26,663 nucleotides of DNA from DASPNH01 sp035626675. Its GTDB lineage: Bacteria; Desulfobacterota; Binatia; UBA1149; CAITLU01. Positions within the stretch are counted from its first letter, which is position 1; every line of letters starts with the position of its first letter. The notes beneath the pieces are model-generated. The model made no database searches. It worked only from the letters and a program-made list of their open reading frames with translations, and was not told where the DNA came from. Of this stretch, positions 9,575 through 17,489 are shown one piece after another. Location of the stretch: positions 1 through 26,663 of the forward strand of contig DASPNH010000078.1 in NCBI GenBank assembly GCA_035626675.1, written 5' to 3'. Position numbers and translations under genes: made by a program.

Positions 9575-10027
9575 GTGCCCGCAGAGATCCTCGACGAGGC
9601 CGGAGACGAGACTCTCGCGGCCGCAGCCGAGCGCGCGGCCGAGGCGCTCCTTGCGCTGCTCGAGCGCAGCGACTGCGAGCTGGCCGTCGTGCTGGTGGAC
9701 GACGAGCGCATTCGCGGGCTGAACTCGCAGTGGCGCGGCAACGACAAGGCCACCGACGTTCTCTCCTTCTCGCAGCTCGAAGGGGAGGAGCCTCCGCTGG
9801 AGAGCGGCATGCTCGGCGACGTCGTCATCTCCGTCGAGACGCTGCGCGCGCAGGCGCGCGACGGCGGCTGGACCGACGAGGAAGAGCTGTCGCGTCTCCT
9901 CCTGCACGGCCTCTTGCATCTGCTCGGCTTCGACCACGAGCAAGAAGACGATGCGCGCGTGATGCGTGCCGAAGAGGCACGCCTGGCAGGTGCCCTGCAC
10001 GAGCGCGGAATTCCCTGCGCGAATTGA
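9575..10027 (+). CDS. ybeY: Endoribonuclease YbeY (rRNA maturation factor)
   Basis: A 150-aa zinc endoribonuclease required for 16S rRNA 3'-end maturation and late 70S quality control. The family signature is HGLLHLLGFDH, giving the zinc ligands His111, His115 and His121. The upstream KATDVLSF motif and MLGDVVIS are also typical. The GTG start at 9575 lies six bases after the phoH stop, so the pair is very likely cotranscribed. The length matches the family. Confidence 0.95.
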   Translation: MPAEILDEAGDETLAAAAERAAEALLALLERSDCELAVVLVDDERIRGLNSQWRGNDKATDVLSFSQLEGEEPPLESGMLGDVVISVETLRAQARDGGWTDEEELSRLLLHGLLHLLGFDHEQEDDARVMRAEEARLAGALHERGIPCAN

Positions 10028-10075
10028 CCGTCACTGGTTGGGTTTTGCCGTCGGCGGCGGCAAGGTGCCGGCCGC

Positions 10076-11872
10076 ATGTCCGCCGCCGCCGTCGCAAAGG
10101 GCGGTAGCGGCGATTCCGACGTCATGACTGTCCCCACTCGTGCACGCAAGATGCTTCTGGCCGTCATCAGCGGCTTGCTGCTCGCATGCGCGTTTCCGCG
10201 CATCTGGCAGGGCTGGGCTGCATGGGTGGCCCTGGTGCCGCTGCTGGTGACGATCCGCAGCCAGTCCGTGCGTGCCGCGGCAGCCTACGGCTGGCTGGCC
10301 GGCTTCGTCTTCTACCTGTGCACGCTCTACTGGATCTCCGACACCATCAGCAACTTCACGCGCATCACGCCGTTGCTCGCCGATGGCGTCTGGGTGCTGC
10401 TCGCGGCGGTTGCCGCGTACTCGTTCACCTTCTTCACCGCAGGGCTGCAATGGCTGGCGACGGCGGGGATCAGCCGCCTGGTCGCGGCACCCGTGGTGTG
10501 GGTGATCGCCGAGTGGGCGCGGACCTTCTTCATCGCGGCGTTTCCATGGAACTCGCTCGGCTATTCGCAGGTCGACTACGTGCCGATGATCCAGATCGCC
10601 GAGTGGACCAGCGTCTATGGAATCTCGGCCGCCATCGTGCTGACCAACGTCGCGCTGGCCGAGCTGTGGATCCGCTGGCGGCGGCGCATCTCGCGGCAAC
10701 TCCTGACCACTTTCTCGGCTGCCGCGCCGGCGTGGGCGCTGATCCTGGTGGCGATGCTGGCGCCGGCGATCCTGTTCGCGTACGGCGCGGCTCGCGTGCG
10801 CATGCTGGATGCTCAGCCGTACGACGGCGCGCTGCGCGTGGGCGTGGTGCAGGGCAACGTCGCGCAGAGCCAGAAGTGGGACGTACAGTACCAGAACGAG
10901 ATTCTCGCGCGCTATCTCGAACTGTCCGCGCAGGCCGCCGATCAGGGTGCGCGCCTCGTCATCTGGCCCGAGGCAGCATTGCCGTTCTACTTCAGCCTCG
11001 ACGAGCGCACGGTGCAGGTGGCCGAGCTGGCACGCCGGCGCGGCCTGGACATGCTCATCGGCGCTCCCGGCCTGGCGCTAGGCCCCGATGATCGCCCCAC
11101 GCCCTACAACCAGGCCTGGCTCGTGCGCGCGGACGGCTCGGTACAGGGCCCCTACGACAAGATGCAGCTGGTTCCGTTCGGGGAGTACGTCCCGCTGCAA
11201 GGTCTTTTCGGCTGGGTCGAGATCGCCGTGCAGGCCATCGGTGAGTTCGGCCGCGGCACCGAGTACACCGTCTTCGAATCGGCACGGTTGTCGCCGCTGG
11301 CCACGCGGCCACAGGAGCAGAACGACGCCGCGCGCGAACAAGACGCCGCCCGCGAAGAAGCCGCGACGCGCGAAGAAGACGCGACGCGCGAGGTCGACGC
11401 CAGGCGCGAAGAAGACGCCGTGCGCGAGGTCGACGCCGCGCGTGAGGTCGACGCCGCGCGTGAGGCGCGGTTCAGCACGCTCATCTGCTACGAGGGCATC
11501 TTCCCTTCCCTGACGCGGCGATTCGCCGCCAGGGGCATCGACTTCCTGGTCAACATCAGCAACGACGCGTGGTACGGCGACACTGCCGCGCCCGATCAGC
11601 ATCTTGCGATGGCGGCGCTGCGGGCCGTCGAGAACCGCATGCCGATGGTGCGCGCGACCAATACCGGCATCTCGGCCTTCATCACCGCGCAGGGGCACAT
11701 CGGCCCGACGACGTTCCTGTTCGAGCCGGATGTGATGGTCGAGACGCTGCTGACGCGCCGCAACTGGTCATTCTATCGAGAGTTCGGCGACGTCTTTCTC
11801 TACGGGTGCATGGCCGTGGGCGGCCTCCTGGTCGTGCTGAGGGTTCGCGCGGGTGGTGCGGCGCGCAGCTAG
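10076..11872 (+). CDS. lnt: Apolipoprotein N-acyltransferase with hexapeptide-repeat insertion
   Basis: A 598-aa inner-membrane enzyme that adds the third acyl chain to lipoproteins. The N-terminal half has several hydrophobic membrane segments. The periplasmic nitrilase-like domain has the catalytic triad Glu299 (WPEAALPFYF), Lys362 (YDKMQLVPFGEYVP) and Cys471 (STLICYEGIFP), and one membrane helix closes the C-terminus. In E. coli the triad is E267-K335-C387, so the Lys-Cys distance is 109 here against 52. The difference is due to eight tandem copies of a DAAREE-type hexapeptide at residues 417-464. The ATG at 10124 is an alternative start, 16 residues shorter. The gene follows ybeY by 48 bp. 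Confidence 0.95.
   Translation: MSAAAVAKGGSGDSDVMTVPTRARKMLLAVISGLLLACAFPRIWQGWAAWVALVPLLVTIRSQSVRAAAAYGWLAGFVFYLCTLYWISDTISNFTRITPLLADGVWVLLAAVAAYSFTFFTAGLQWLATAGISRLVAAPVVWVIAEWARTFFIAAFPWNSLGYSQVDYVPMIQIAEWTSVYGISAAIVLTNVALAELWIRWRRRISRQLLTTFSAAAPAWALILVAMLAPAILFAYGAARVRMLDAQPYDGALRVGVVQGNVAQSQKWDVQYQNEILARYLELSAQAADQGARLVIWPEAALPFYFSLDERTVQVAELARRRGLDMLIGAPGLALGPDDRPTPYNQAWLVRADGSVQGPYDKMQLVPFGEYVPLQGLFGWVEIAVQAIGEFGRGTEYTVFESARLSPLATRPQEQNDAAREQDAAREEAATREEDATREVDARREEDAVREVDAAREVDAAREARFSTLICYEGIFPSLTRRFAARGIDFLVNISNDAWYGDTAAPDQHLAMAALRAVENRMPMVRATNTGISAFITAQGHIGPTTFLFEPDVMVETLLTRRNWSFYREFGDVFLYGCMAVGGLLVVLRVRAGGAARS
11324..11467 (+). repeat. Eight in-frame 18-bp repeats inside lnt
   Basis: Eight contiguous 18-base units encode DAAREQ, DAAREE, AATREE, DATREV, DARREE, DAVREV, DAAREV and DAAREA. 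They lie between the catalytic Lys and Cys codons of lnt. The acidic and basic residues alternate, as in charged single alpha helices. The copy number may vary between strains because the DNA units are very similar. Confidence 0.95.
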
Positions 11873-11953
11873 AGCGCATGCCGCAGCGCGCCTTGTCTGT
11901 TGGCGGGCGCGCCGTTAGCCTCCGTCCCTGGCTCACCGGGAGGAGGTTCGAGC

Positions 11954-12961
11954 ATGAATGTCGCCGCGCTGACCTTGGTCACTCTCGTCTCCATTGCAGT
12001 CGTCTCCGTGTCCTCTTCGGACGGCACCCAGCAGAAGCACGTCACGACGGTCGGGCGTCCCGCCGACGCCAGCGACGCAGCCGGCGGCGCCGCCGGTTCC
12101 ACCAGCACGTCGCTTCCTGCCGGCGACCGGATCTGCACCGTCAGGTTCGGCGTGCAGAGGCAGCGGTCGATTCGGTCCGTCGACGTCGGAGTCCACTACG
12201 AGAACGCCGTGGGACGATTCATTGGCCTGAACCAGGATGTCCAGTGCACGAGCTCGGGCAACTTCGGCTTCACGTCGTTCTTCGACGTCTTCGAGGAGAA
12301 GCAGAAGTTCATCTCCGCATTCTTCGACGACCGCCTCCTGGGCTCTACCTCGAGCTCCACCACTTCCACGAGCAGCAGCACGACGAGCTCGACGACATCG
12401 ACGTCGACGACCACGACCGTGCTCGGTCCGGCCCTGATCGAGACGGACGCAGCCGATACCGCGCCTGCGTCACCCGTCTCGAAGACGTCGGCGGCAGCCG
12501 ATGCGCAAGGGAACGCTCGCGCGAGTCGCAACGAGGTTCGGCGCCGGCAGCACGGCGCTGCGACGGGGTCGGCAGAAGTCCTGGAGCTTGCAACCTGCAA
12601 CTTCGCGGCGCCAGAGAACGACTTGCCCGCGGCCGGCGATTTCAGCGTCGAGGTCTTCTTCGCCAAGGACAAGGACGGCAACGACATCATGCCGCTGCCG
12701 GCCGGCACGGTCACCGTCGACTGCGGCGACACTCCACCGACGACGCTTCCCGGCACGTCCTGCGGCGATCCCAACGACGACGGCCAATTCACCGCCACCG
12801 ATGCGCTCTTCATACTGCGAGCTGCCGTCGGTTCGCTGAATTGCCTGCTCGCCATCTGCGACGTCAGCGGCAACGGCACCCTTCAGGCCAGCGACGCCCT
12901 GTTGATGCTGCGCATCGCCGTCGGCCTTCTCGACGAGAGCGCCCTGGATTGTCCCACGTGA
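11954..12961 (+). CDS. Secreted protein with Ser/Thr linker and paired dockerin-like C-terminus
   Basis: A 335-aa protein. The start ATG 11954 follows AGGAGG at 11941-11946 with seven bases between, an ideal ribosome binding site. A hydrophobic N-terminus (VAALTLVTLVSIAVVSVSS) looks like a signal sequence or anchor. Two beta-rich segments follow: one near residues 55-115 (VDVGVHYENAVGRF), the other near 210-255 (FSVEVFFAKDKDGNDIMPL). A linker made almost only of Ser and Thr separates them, so a cohesin- or carbohydrate-binding-like sandwich may be split. The C-terminus has two dockerin-like loops (DPNDDGQFTATDALFILR and DVSGNGTLQASDALLMLR). The role is unknown; calcium-dependent attachment is an inference. 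Confidence 0.8.
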   Translation: MNVAALTLVTLVSIAVVSVSSSDGTQQKHVTTVGRPADASDAAGGAAGSTSTSLPAGDRICTVRFGVQRQRSIRSVDVGVHYENAVGRFIGLNQDVQCTSSGNFGFTSFFDVFEEKQKFISAFFDDRLLGSTSSSTTSTSSSTTSSTTSTSTTTTVLGPALIETDAADTAPASPVSKTSAAADAQGNARASRNEVRRRQHGAATGSAEVLELATCNFAAPENDLPAAGDFSVEVFFAKDKDGNDIMPLPAGTVTVDCGDTPPTTLPGTSCGDPNDDGQFTATDALFILRAAVGSLNCLLAICDVSGNGTLQASDALLMLRIAVGLLDESALDCPT

Positions 12962-13050
12962 CCTGCACAGAAGGCGGCTCTTCGACGGATGCTCGTCATC
13001 GGGGCGGCCGCGCATTCATCCGCATAGCGCCCGGATCACTCCATCAAGCC

Positions 13051-13139
13051 GCGTGCCGCACCGATCACCCGCATTGATCCGCGTGCCGCGCGGATCACCC
13101 GCATCGATCCGCGTGCCGCACGATCACCCGCATTGATCC
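13051..13139 (+). repeat. Three tandem 30-bp units upstream of prfB
   Basis: Units lie at 13051-13080, 13081-13110 and 13111-13139 (the last is 29 bases). Each begins GCGTGCCGC and ends GATCC. Each contains a short inverted repeat, for example GATCA and TGATC around seven bases. A more diverged fourth copy can be seen at about 13022-13050. The array ends 28 bp before the prfB start. The sequence differs from the repeats before recA, but the design of tandem short palindromes is alike. Confidence 0.85.
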
Positions 13140-13167
13140 GCCGCCACTCCCGTGGAATCTTGCGCGG

Positions 13168-14284
13168 ATGGCCCGTGTAGAACCCGAGATCCGGGAGCGT
13201 GTGACCGCCTTGCAGGGACGTCTTGCCCTGCTCGCGCGGAGGCTTTGACGTAGACAGACTTCAGAAGCGCTTCGAAGAGGTCGACCAGCGCAGCCAGGAC
13301 CCCTCGCTCTGGAACAATCGCGAGGACGCAGGCTCGGTCCTTCGCGAGCGCGCCAACCTGCAAACCAGAATAGAGCACTTCCGAAAGCTCGAGCGGTCGG
13401 TCGCCGACGTCTCGCTCTACATGGAGATGGCCGACGAAGGCGACGACGACGCCAATCGCGAGCTCGACCGCCAGCTTCCCGAGGCCGAGAGCCAGGTCTC
13501 GCAGATCGAGCTGCAGCAGATGCTCTCGGGCGAGTACGACCTGACCAACGCGATCGTCGAGATTCGCCCGGGAGCGGGCGGCACCGAGAGCCAGGACTGG
13601 GCCGAGATGCTGCTGCGCATGTATCTGCGCTGGGCCGAACGGCGCGGTTTCAAGCCCAACCTGCTCGACGAGCAGGCCGGCGAGGGCGCCGGCATCAAGT
13701 CGGCGACGATCCAGATCGAGGGCGAGTACGCCTACGGCTACATGCGCGCGGAGGCGGGCATTCACCGTCTGGTTCGCATCTCGCCGTTCGACAACGCGGG
13801 CCGGCGCCACACGTCGTTCGCATCGGTGATGGTGTGGCCCGAGCTCGACGACACCATCGAAGTGGACATCAAGGACGAGGATCTCCGCATCGACACGTTC
13901 CGCGCCGGCGGCGCCGGCGGCCAGCACGTCAACAAGACGGACTCGGCGGTGCGCCTGACGCACCTCCCTACCGGCATCGTCGTCAGCTGCCAGAACGAGC
14001 GCAGTCAGCACAAGAACAAGGCGCTGGCGATGAAGATCCTGAAGGCCCGGCTCTACGAAATGGAGCGCGTCAAGCAGGAGCAGAGGCTGGCCGAGCTCGG
14101 CACGCAAAAGGTCGACGTGGCATTCGGCAGCCAGATCCGATCGTACGTGCTCGCGCCCTATCGACTGGTCAAAGACCTGCGAACCGGCGTCGAGGTCGGC
14201 AACACCGACGCCGTGCTCGACGGCGACATCGACCAGTTCATCACCGAGTATCTGCTGCAGCACTCGGCGCCGCCGTCGGTGTGA
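13168..14284 (+). CDS. prfB: Peptide chain release factor 2, with programmed +1 frameshift
   Basis: RF2 ends translation at UGA and UAA. The zero frame runs from ATG 13168 for 26 codons to CTT 13243-13245, followed by TGA at 13246-13248. Skipping T13246 continues in the +1 frame from GAC 13247 to the stop at 14284, giving 371 aa. RF2 identity is shown by the stop-reading SPF tripeptide at residues 205-207 and by GGQ at 250-252 (GGAGGQHVNKTDSAVR), the same numbering as in E. coli RF2. The internal TGA makes the gene autoregulatory: low RF2 favours the frameshift. A gene finder would wrongly start this gene at about 13223. Confidence 0.96.
13238..13249 (+). promoter_or_regulatory. prfB programmed frameshift site
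   Basis: GGAGG (13238-13242) is followed directly by CTTTGAC, the conserved RF2 slip site. In E. coli the internal Shine-Dalgarno-like element is AGGGGG with three bases before CUU; here there are none. Confidence 0.9.
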
Positions 14285-14290
14285 TGCCCG

Positions 14291-14347
14291 GCGCAGCCCC
14301 GCTCCGTGACCGATAGCCTGCGATGCGGGGCTTGCGCCCGTTTCGGC
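14291..14347. other. Long-loop inverted repeat between convergent genes
   Basis: GCGCAGCCCCGC (14291-14302) pairs with GCGGGGCTTGCGC (14335-14347) with one bulged T, around a 32-base loop. It sits just after the prfB stop and before the end of the convergent secreted-protein gene. The loop is long and no clear T-run follows, so a terminator role is only possible. Confidence 0.35.
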
Positions 14348-14435
14348 CAAATGTCCCGGTGCCGCGCAGGCGCGTGGTCCCTATGCGCTCCAAATGTGAG
14401 GGTCGATCTGTCTGCGGGCCGCGCGTCGGAGGCCT

Positions 14436-16193
14436 TCAAGGCACGATGGATGGGTCCACGAGCATGGAGCGAATGCCGTAAAGGTCGTCGTGGCGCCGAG
14501 CGAACGCGACGAGAGCGCGGCCATCCCGCGTCGAAGCAATCCTCATCGAACCGGCTGCAACGTCCTCGGCGATCACCACGGGGCTTCCGAGTGTGCCATC
14601 CGTCCCGATCGAGACCACTCGAAGATCGTTCGTCTGTGTCGCTGCTGCCAATTCGGTCCATGCGGCCAGCCAGCGTGAGCCGTCGAAGGTCGCGACCGGC
14701 GAACTCGTGATACCGGAAGGCACGTTCGCCACCAACATGCCGCCGTCCGGTTCCAGCCTGCCGAGGTCGCGCGTTACCCGAGTTGCGCGGATCTGGGTAT
14801 CGACGCCGGCGACCGTGTGCTCCTGGGACCATACGACCACGACGCTTCCGTTAGCGGCCGCGACGCTCGGCGCACTTCCCACGCTCGAGGGTGTTCTCGT
14901 GCTTACCGCCACGTTCTGACCGCCAATGGCCCATCGGCCGGCGATGGACGTCTGGCTGTAGAACCAGGCCGCAAACGCGTCTTCGTCAGCACCATCGAAA
15001 CCGGAATCCAGGGGCGGCGGGTACCACGTTCGCGAATCCTGCTCTGCACCGTCCAGCCATGCCGCAGCCGAGTCGATCCTCTCGAACCACGGCGTCCCCC
15101 AGCAGCCGTCCCCGGCATACCACTGGACGTGATACACGGATTGGCGCACGGGAACGGCCCTCACCGGACCGTACACGGTACTTCGACACTGGCCGTAGTC
15201 TTGCCCCGTGGCATGCGTAAAGAACGGACCCAATCCGCCAGTGCCCGCGATGCCATGCCCGTAGATGAAAGACTCCCATCCGGTAGTGGCGTACCAGGCC
15301 ATGTAGAAGTCGGTTCCTGCCGATGCGAGCGAGAAGTAATAGCCGTAAGTATCGCAAGACATCGGATCGGTTACCCGTAAGGGAACAGGGTCGAGGGGCC
15401 GACCGCCAGCGTCGAAGCGTCGAACGACACGCCCTGCCATCGCCCACGACACCAGGTAGCCGCTGGCGTTCCCGGCCAGTAGTACGCCAGGCGAAGGCGA
15501 GCACGCGAGTTCCATCTCCTCTGGTGCAGGAGGTTCGCAACGCATCGACTGACAATCCCAGCGGCATGATGTGAAGTCGGGCGGGTCGCAGGATTCGGCA
15601 CCTTCGATGCGTCCATTTCCGCATCCTTCAGGAGCAGGCGGATCGCACCGGTTGCGGTCGCACGTCACCTGGCAGGTTCCGCCGGGCGGATCGCATTCCT
15701 CCCCGAACTCGACGACGCCGTTACCGCACGGCTGTTCCGGAACGCAACCCTGATCGCTGCAGCCCTGGCGAGCTGTCGGCCAGACGCTTTCGCAAGCCGT
15801 GTACTGGTCGGTGTCGCGGCAAGGGCGATGAGAAATACGATGGAGGGTGCGACCGTCTCGCCCGACCATGCAGCACACTACGCCACCCCGGCCGCACGTG
15901 GATTTTTGTGCGTAACGTCGAGCGTCACGTATGCAACGCGCGGGAAAGTAGCCGGCGTCCACGTTCGCATCAATGGCGCTGCGCACGCAACGCCTGTACT
16001 CGTCGGTGCTCGAGAAGCTGTCGCAATCGCAGGAGTAAGAAATCGCCGTCCAGACCTTTCGCAGATGGACGGCGTCTTCGCCGTCGACGGCGCAGAGACC
16101 GGAAGCGTCCGCGATCATCGAACTCGCCGAGCACACCAGCAACGCTGCGATGCCGATCCGGATCGATTCCCAGAGGCGTGAAGGCTGGCGCAC
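14436..16193 (-). CDS. Secreted cysteine-rich protein with two Myxococcus-type Cys repeats and a propeller-like C-terminal part
   Basis: A 585-aa protein. GTG 16193 is chosen because it gives a clear signal peptide: Arg-containing start, hydrophobic IGIAALLVCSASSMIA, then ADASG. An N-terminal region up to about residue 100 has many cysteines (SCDCDSF, CGRGGVVCC). Two CGNG...E-C-DPP repeats follow (near CGNGVVEFGEECDPPGG and CGNGRIEGAESCDPP), matching the DUF4215/Myxococcus cysteine-rich type. The rest has recurring Trp-centred strands (YLVSWAM, FYMAWYA, VVVVWSQ, WLAAWTEL) that resemble a beta-propeller. The frame stays open upstream through the aminotransferase, but that stretch is a shadow. 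It follows the aminotransferase stop by 38 bp on the same strand and looks less GC-rich than its neighbours. Function unknown. Confidence 0.75.
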   Translation of the reverse strand: MRQPSRLWESIRIGIAALLVCSASSMIADASGLCAVDGEDAVHLRKVWTAISYSCDCDSFSSTDEYRRCVRSAIDANVDAGYFPARCIRDARRYAQKSTCGRGGVVCCMVGRDGRTLHRISHRPCRDTDQYTACESVWPTARQGCSDQGCVPEQPCGNGVVEFGEECDPPGGTCQVTCDRNRCDPPAPEGCGNGRIEGAESCDPPDFTSCRWDCQSMRCEPPAPEEMELACSPSPGVLLAGNASGYLVSWAMAGRVVRRFDAGGRPLDPVPLRVTDPMSCDTYGYYFSLASAGTDFYMAWYATTGWESFIYGHGIAGTGGLGPFFTHATGQDYGQCRSTVYGPVRAVPVRQSVYHVQWYAGDGCWGTPWFERIDSAAAWLDGAEQDSRTWYPPPLDSGFDGADEDAFAAWFYSQTSIAGRWAIGGQNVAVSTRTPSSVGSAPSVAAANGSVVVVWSQEHTVAGVDTQIRATRVTRDLGRLEPDGGMLVANVPSGITSSPVATFDGSRWLAAWTELAAATQTNDLRVVSIGTDGTLGSPVVIAEDVAAGSMRIASTRDGRALVAFARRHDDLYGIRSMLVDPSIVP

Positions 16194-16231
16194 TTGGCAA
16201 CCTGGCTCCAGTGTCGGCGTTGAGTCCAGCG

Positions 16232-17467
16232 TCAGGTCGCCGCCCGGACCATTGCCCTTTCCATCCGCAGCGAAGCATCGTCGAGCTCCGCCTCGCTGAT
16301 CACCAGCGGCGGCGCCAGGCGCACGACGCGGTCGTCGTGCAGCGTCCAGCCCAGCAGCAGTCCTTCGCTGCGGCACTGGCGCGTGAAATCCGCGGCAAGC
16401 TCGGCGCTGGCCATCTCGATGCCGATCAGCAGCCCCGCCACGCGGATCTCGACGACGTGAGGCGGCAGCAGCCGCGTACGCAGGCGCTCGGCGAAGTATG
16501 CGCCGAGATGTGCTGCGCGCGCCGGCAGGTTCTCTTCGACGATCACGTCGAGCGCAGCAAGGCCGGCGGCGCAGCTTACCGGATGGCCGCCGAATGTCGT
16601 CACGTGCGAGAGCGGCGGATCGTGGGCCAGCGAGGACATGTGTTGTCGTGACGAAACGAACGCGCCCAGCGGCATCCCGCCGCCCAGTGCCTTGGCCAGC
16701 ACGAGAATATCCGGTACGGCCTCGTCGCCGTGGTGCTCGAACGCGAACATGCGGCCTGTGCGGCCCATGCCCGTGATGACCTCGTCGTAGATCAGCAGCG
16801 CGCCGACTTCGCTGCAGCGCGCCCGCATCGCGGCCAGGTATCCGCGCTGCGGAAGGACCACACCCGCTTCGGCCTGGACCGGCTCGACCAGCACTCCGGC
16901 GATCTTCTCGTCGACCCACTGCAGCGCCTGGAAGTCGTTGAAGTCGATCTGCGCGCAGTCGCCGAGAAGCGGCTCGAACGGGGTCTTGTAGAGTGCGTTG
17001 CCGCCCATCGTCAGCGAGCCGAACGTGTCGCCGTGAAAGCCGCCGTGGAACGAAAGGAGGCGCGTGCGGCCGGTGGCCTTGCGAGCGAGCTTGAGCGCAC
17101 CCTCGACGGCCTCGGTGCCGGAGCTGGTGAAATAGACGCAATCGAGCGAACGCGGCAGCAGGCCGGTCAGGCGTTTGGCGAGCGCAGCCTGCGGCTCCTG
17201 CACCATCTCGCCGTAGACCATGACGTGCAGATGCTTTCGCGCCTGCGCTTCGATGGCCTCGAGCACGCGAGCGTTGCCGTGACCGAGGGCTGCAACGCCG
17301 ATGCCGGCCAGCAGGTCCAGGAACTCGCGTCCGCCGGCGGCGTGCAGCGTGCAGCCGCGGGCGCGTTCGATGACGATGCCGAGCGGAGAATCGGAAGTCT
17401 GCGCGACGTGGCGCAGGAAGGCGGAGAGCTGCTCGCCTGGAGTCAGCGGGATTCGCGGTCTGGACAC
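16232..17467 (-). CDS. Class III PLP-dependent aminotransferase
   Basis: A 411-aa fold-type I aminotransferase of the acetylornithine/BioA/4-aminobutyrate group. Visible features are TSSGTEAVEGALKLARKATG, SFHGGFHGDTFGSL, the PLP-ring Asp228 in IYDEVITGMGRTGR and the Schiff-base Lys259 in LVLAKALGGGMPLGAF. GTG 17467 (VSRPRIPLTPGEQL) is chosen as start; the frame is open further upstream but that region is the LuxC shadow. The gene begins 22 bp after the LuxC stop, so it is probably cotranscribed. Enzymes of this class include omega-transaminases that accept aldehydes and terminal amines. With LuxE and LuxC upstream, a fatty-aldehyde substrate is the best guess. The exact substrate cannot be read from the sequence. 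Confidence 0.88.
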   Translation of the reverse strand: MSRPRIPLTPGEQLSAFLRHVAQTSDSPLGIVIERARGCTLHAAGGREFLDLLAGIGVAALGHGNARVLEAIEAQARKHLHVMVYGEMVQEPQAALAKRLTGLLPRSLDCVYFTSSGTEAVEGALKLARKATGRTRLLSFHGGFHGDTFGSLTMGGNALYKTPFEPLLGDCAQIDFNDFQALQWVDEKIAGVLVEPVQAEAGVVLPQRGYLAAMRARCSEVGALLIYDEVITGMGRTGRMFAFEHHGDEAVPDILVLAKALGGGMPLGAFVSSRQHMSSLAHDPPLSHVTTFGGHPVSCAAGLAALDVIVEENLPARAAHLGAYFAERLRTRLLPPHVVEIRVAGLLIGIEMASAELAADFTRQCRSEGLLLGWTLHDDRVVRLAPPLVISEAELDDASLRMERAMVRAAT

Positions 17468-17489
17468 CCGGGAATGGTACCTGTCTTTT

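Noticed and set aside
10045..10063. Hairpin TTGCCG/CGGCAA between ybeY and lnt as terminator
   Set aside because: Only six base pairs and no T-run; the genes are 48 bp apart and probably cotranscribed.
14285..14435. tRNA or small RNA gene between convergent genes
   Set aside because: No cloverleaf or conserved tRNA motifs; only a long-loop inverted repeat.
16194..17141. Upstream extension of the secreted Cys-rich gene frame through the aminotransferase
   Set aside because: The extension is a second-frame shadow of the aminotransferase; the signal peptide at 16193 marks the real start.
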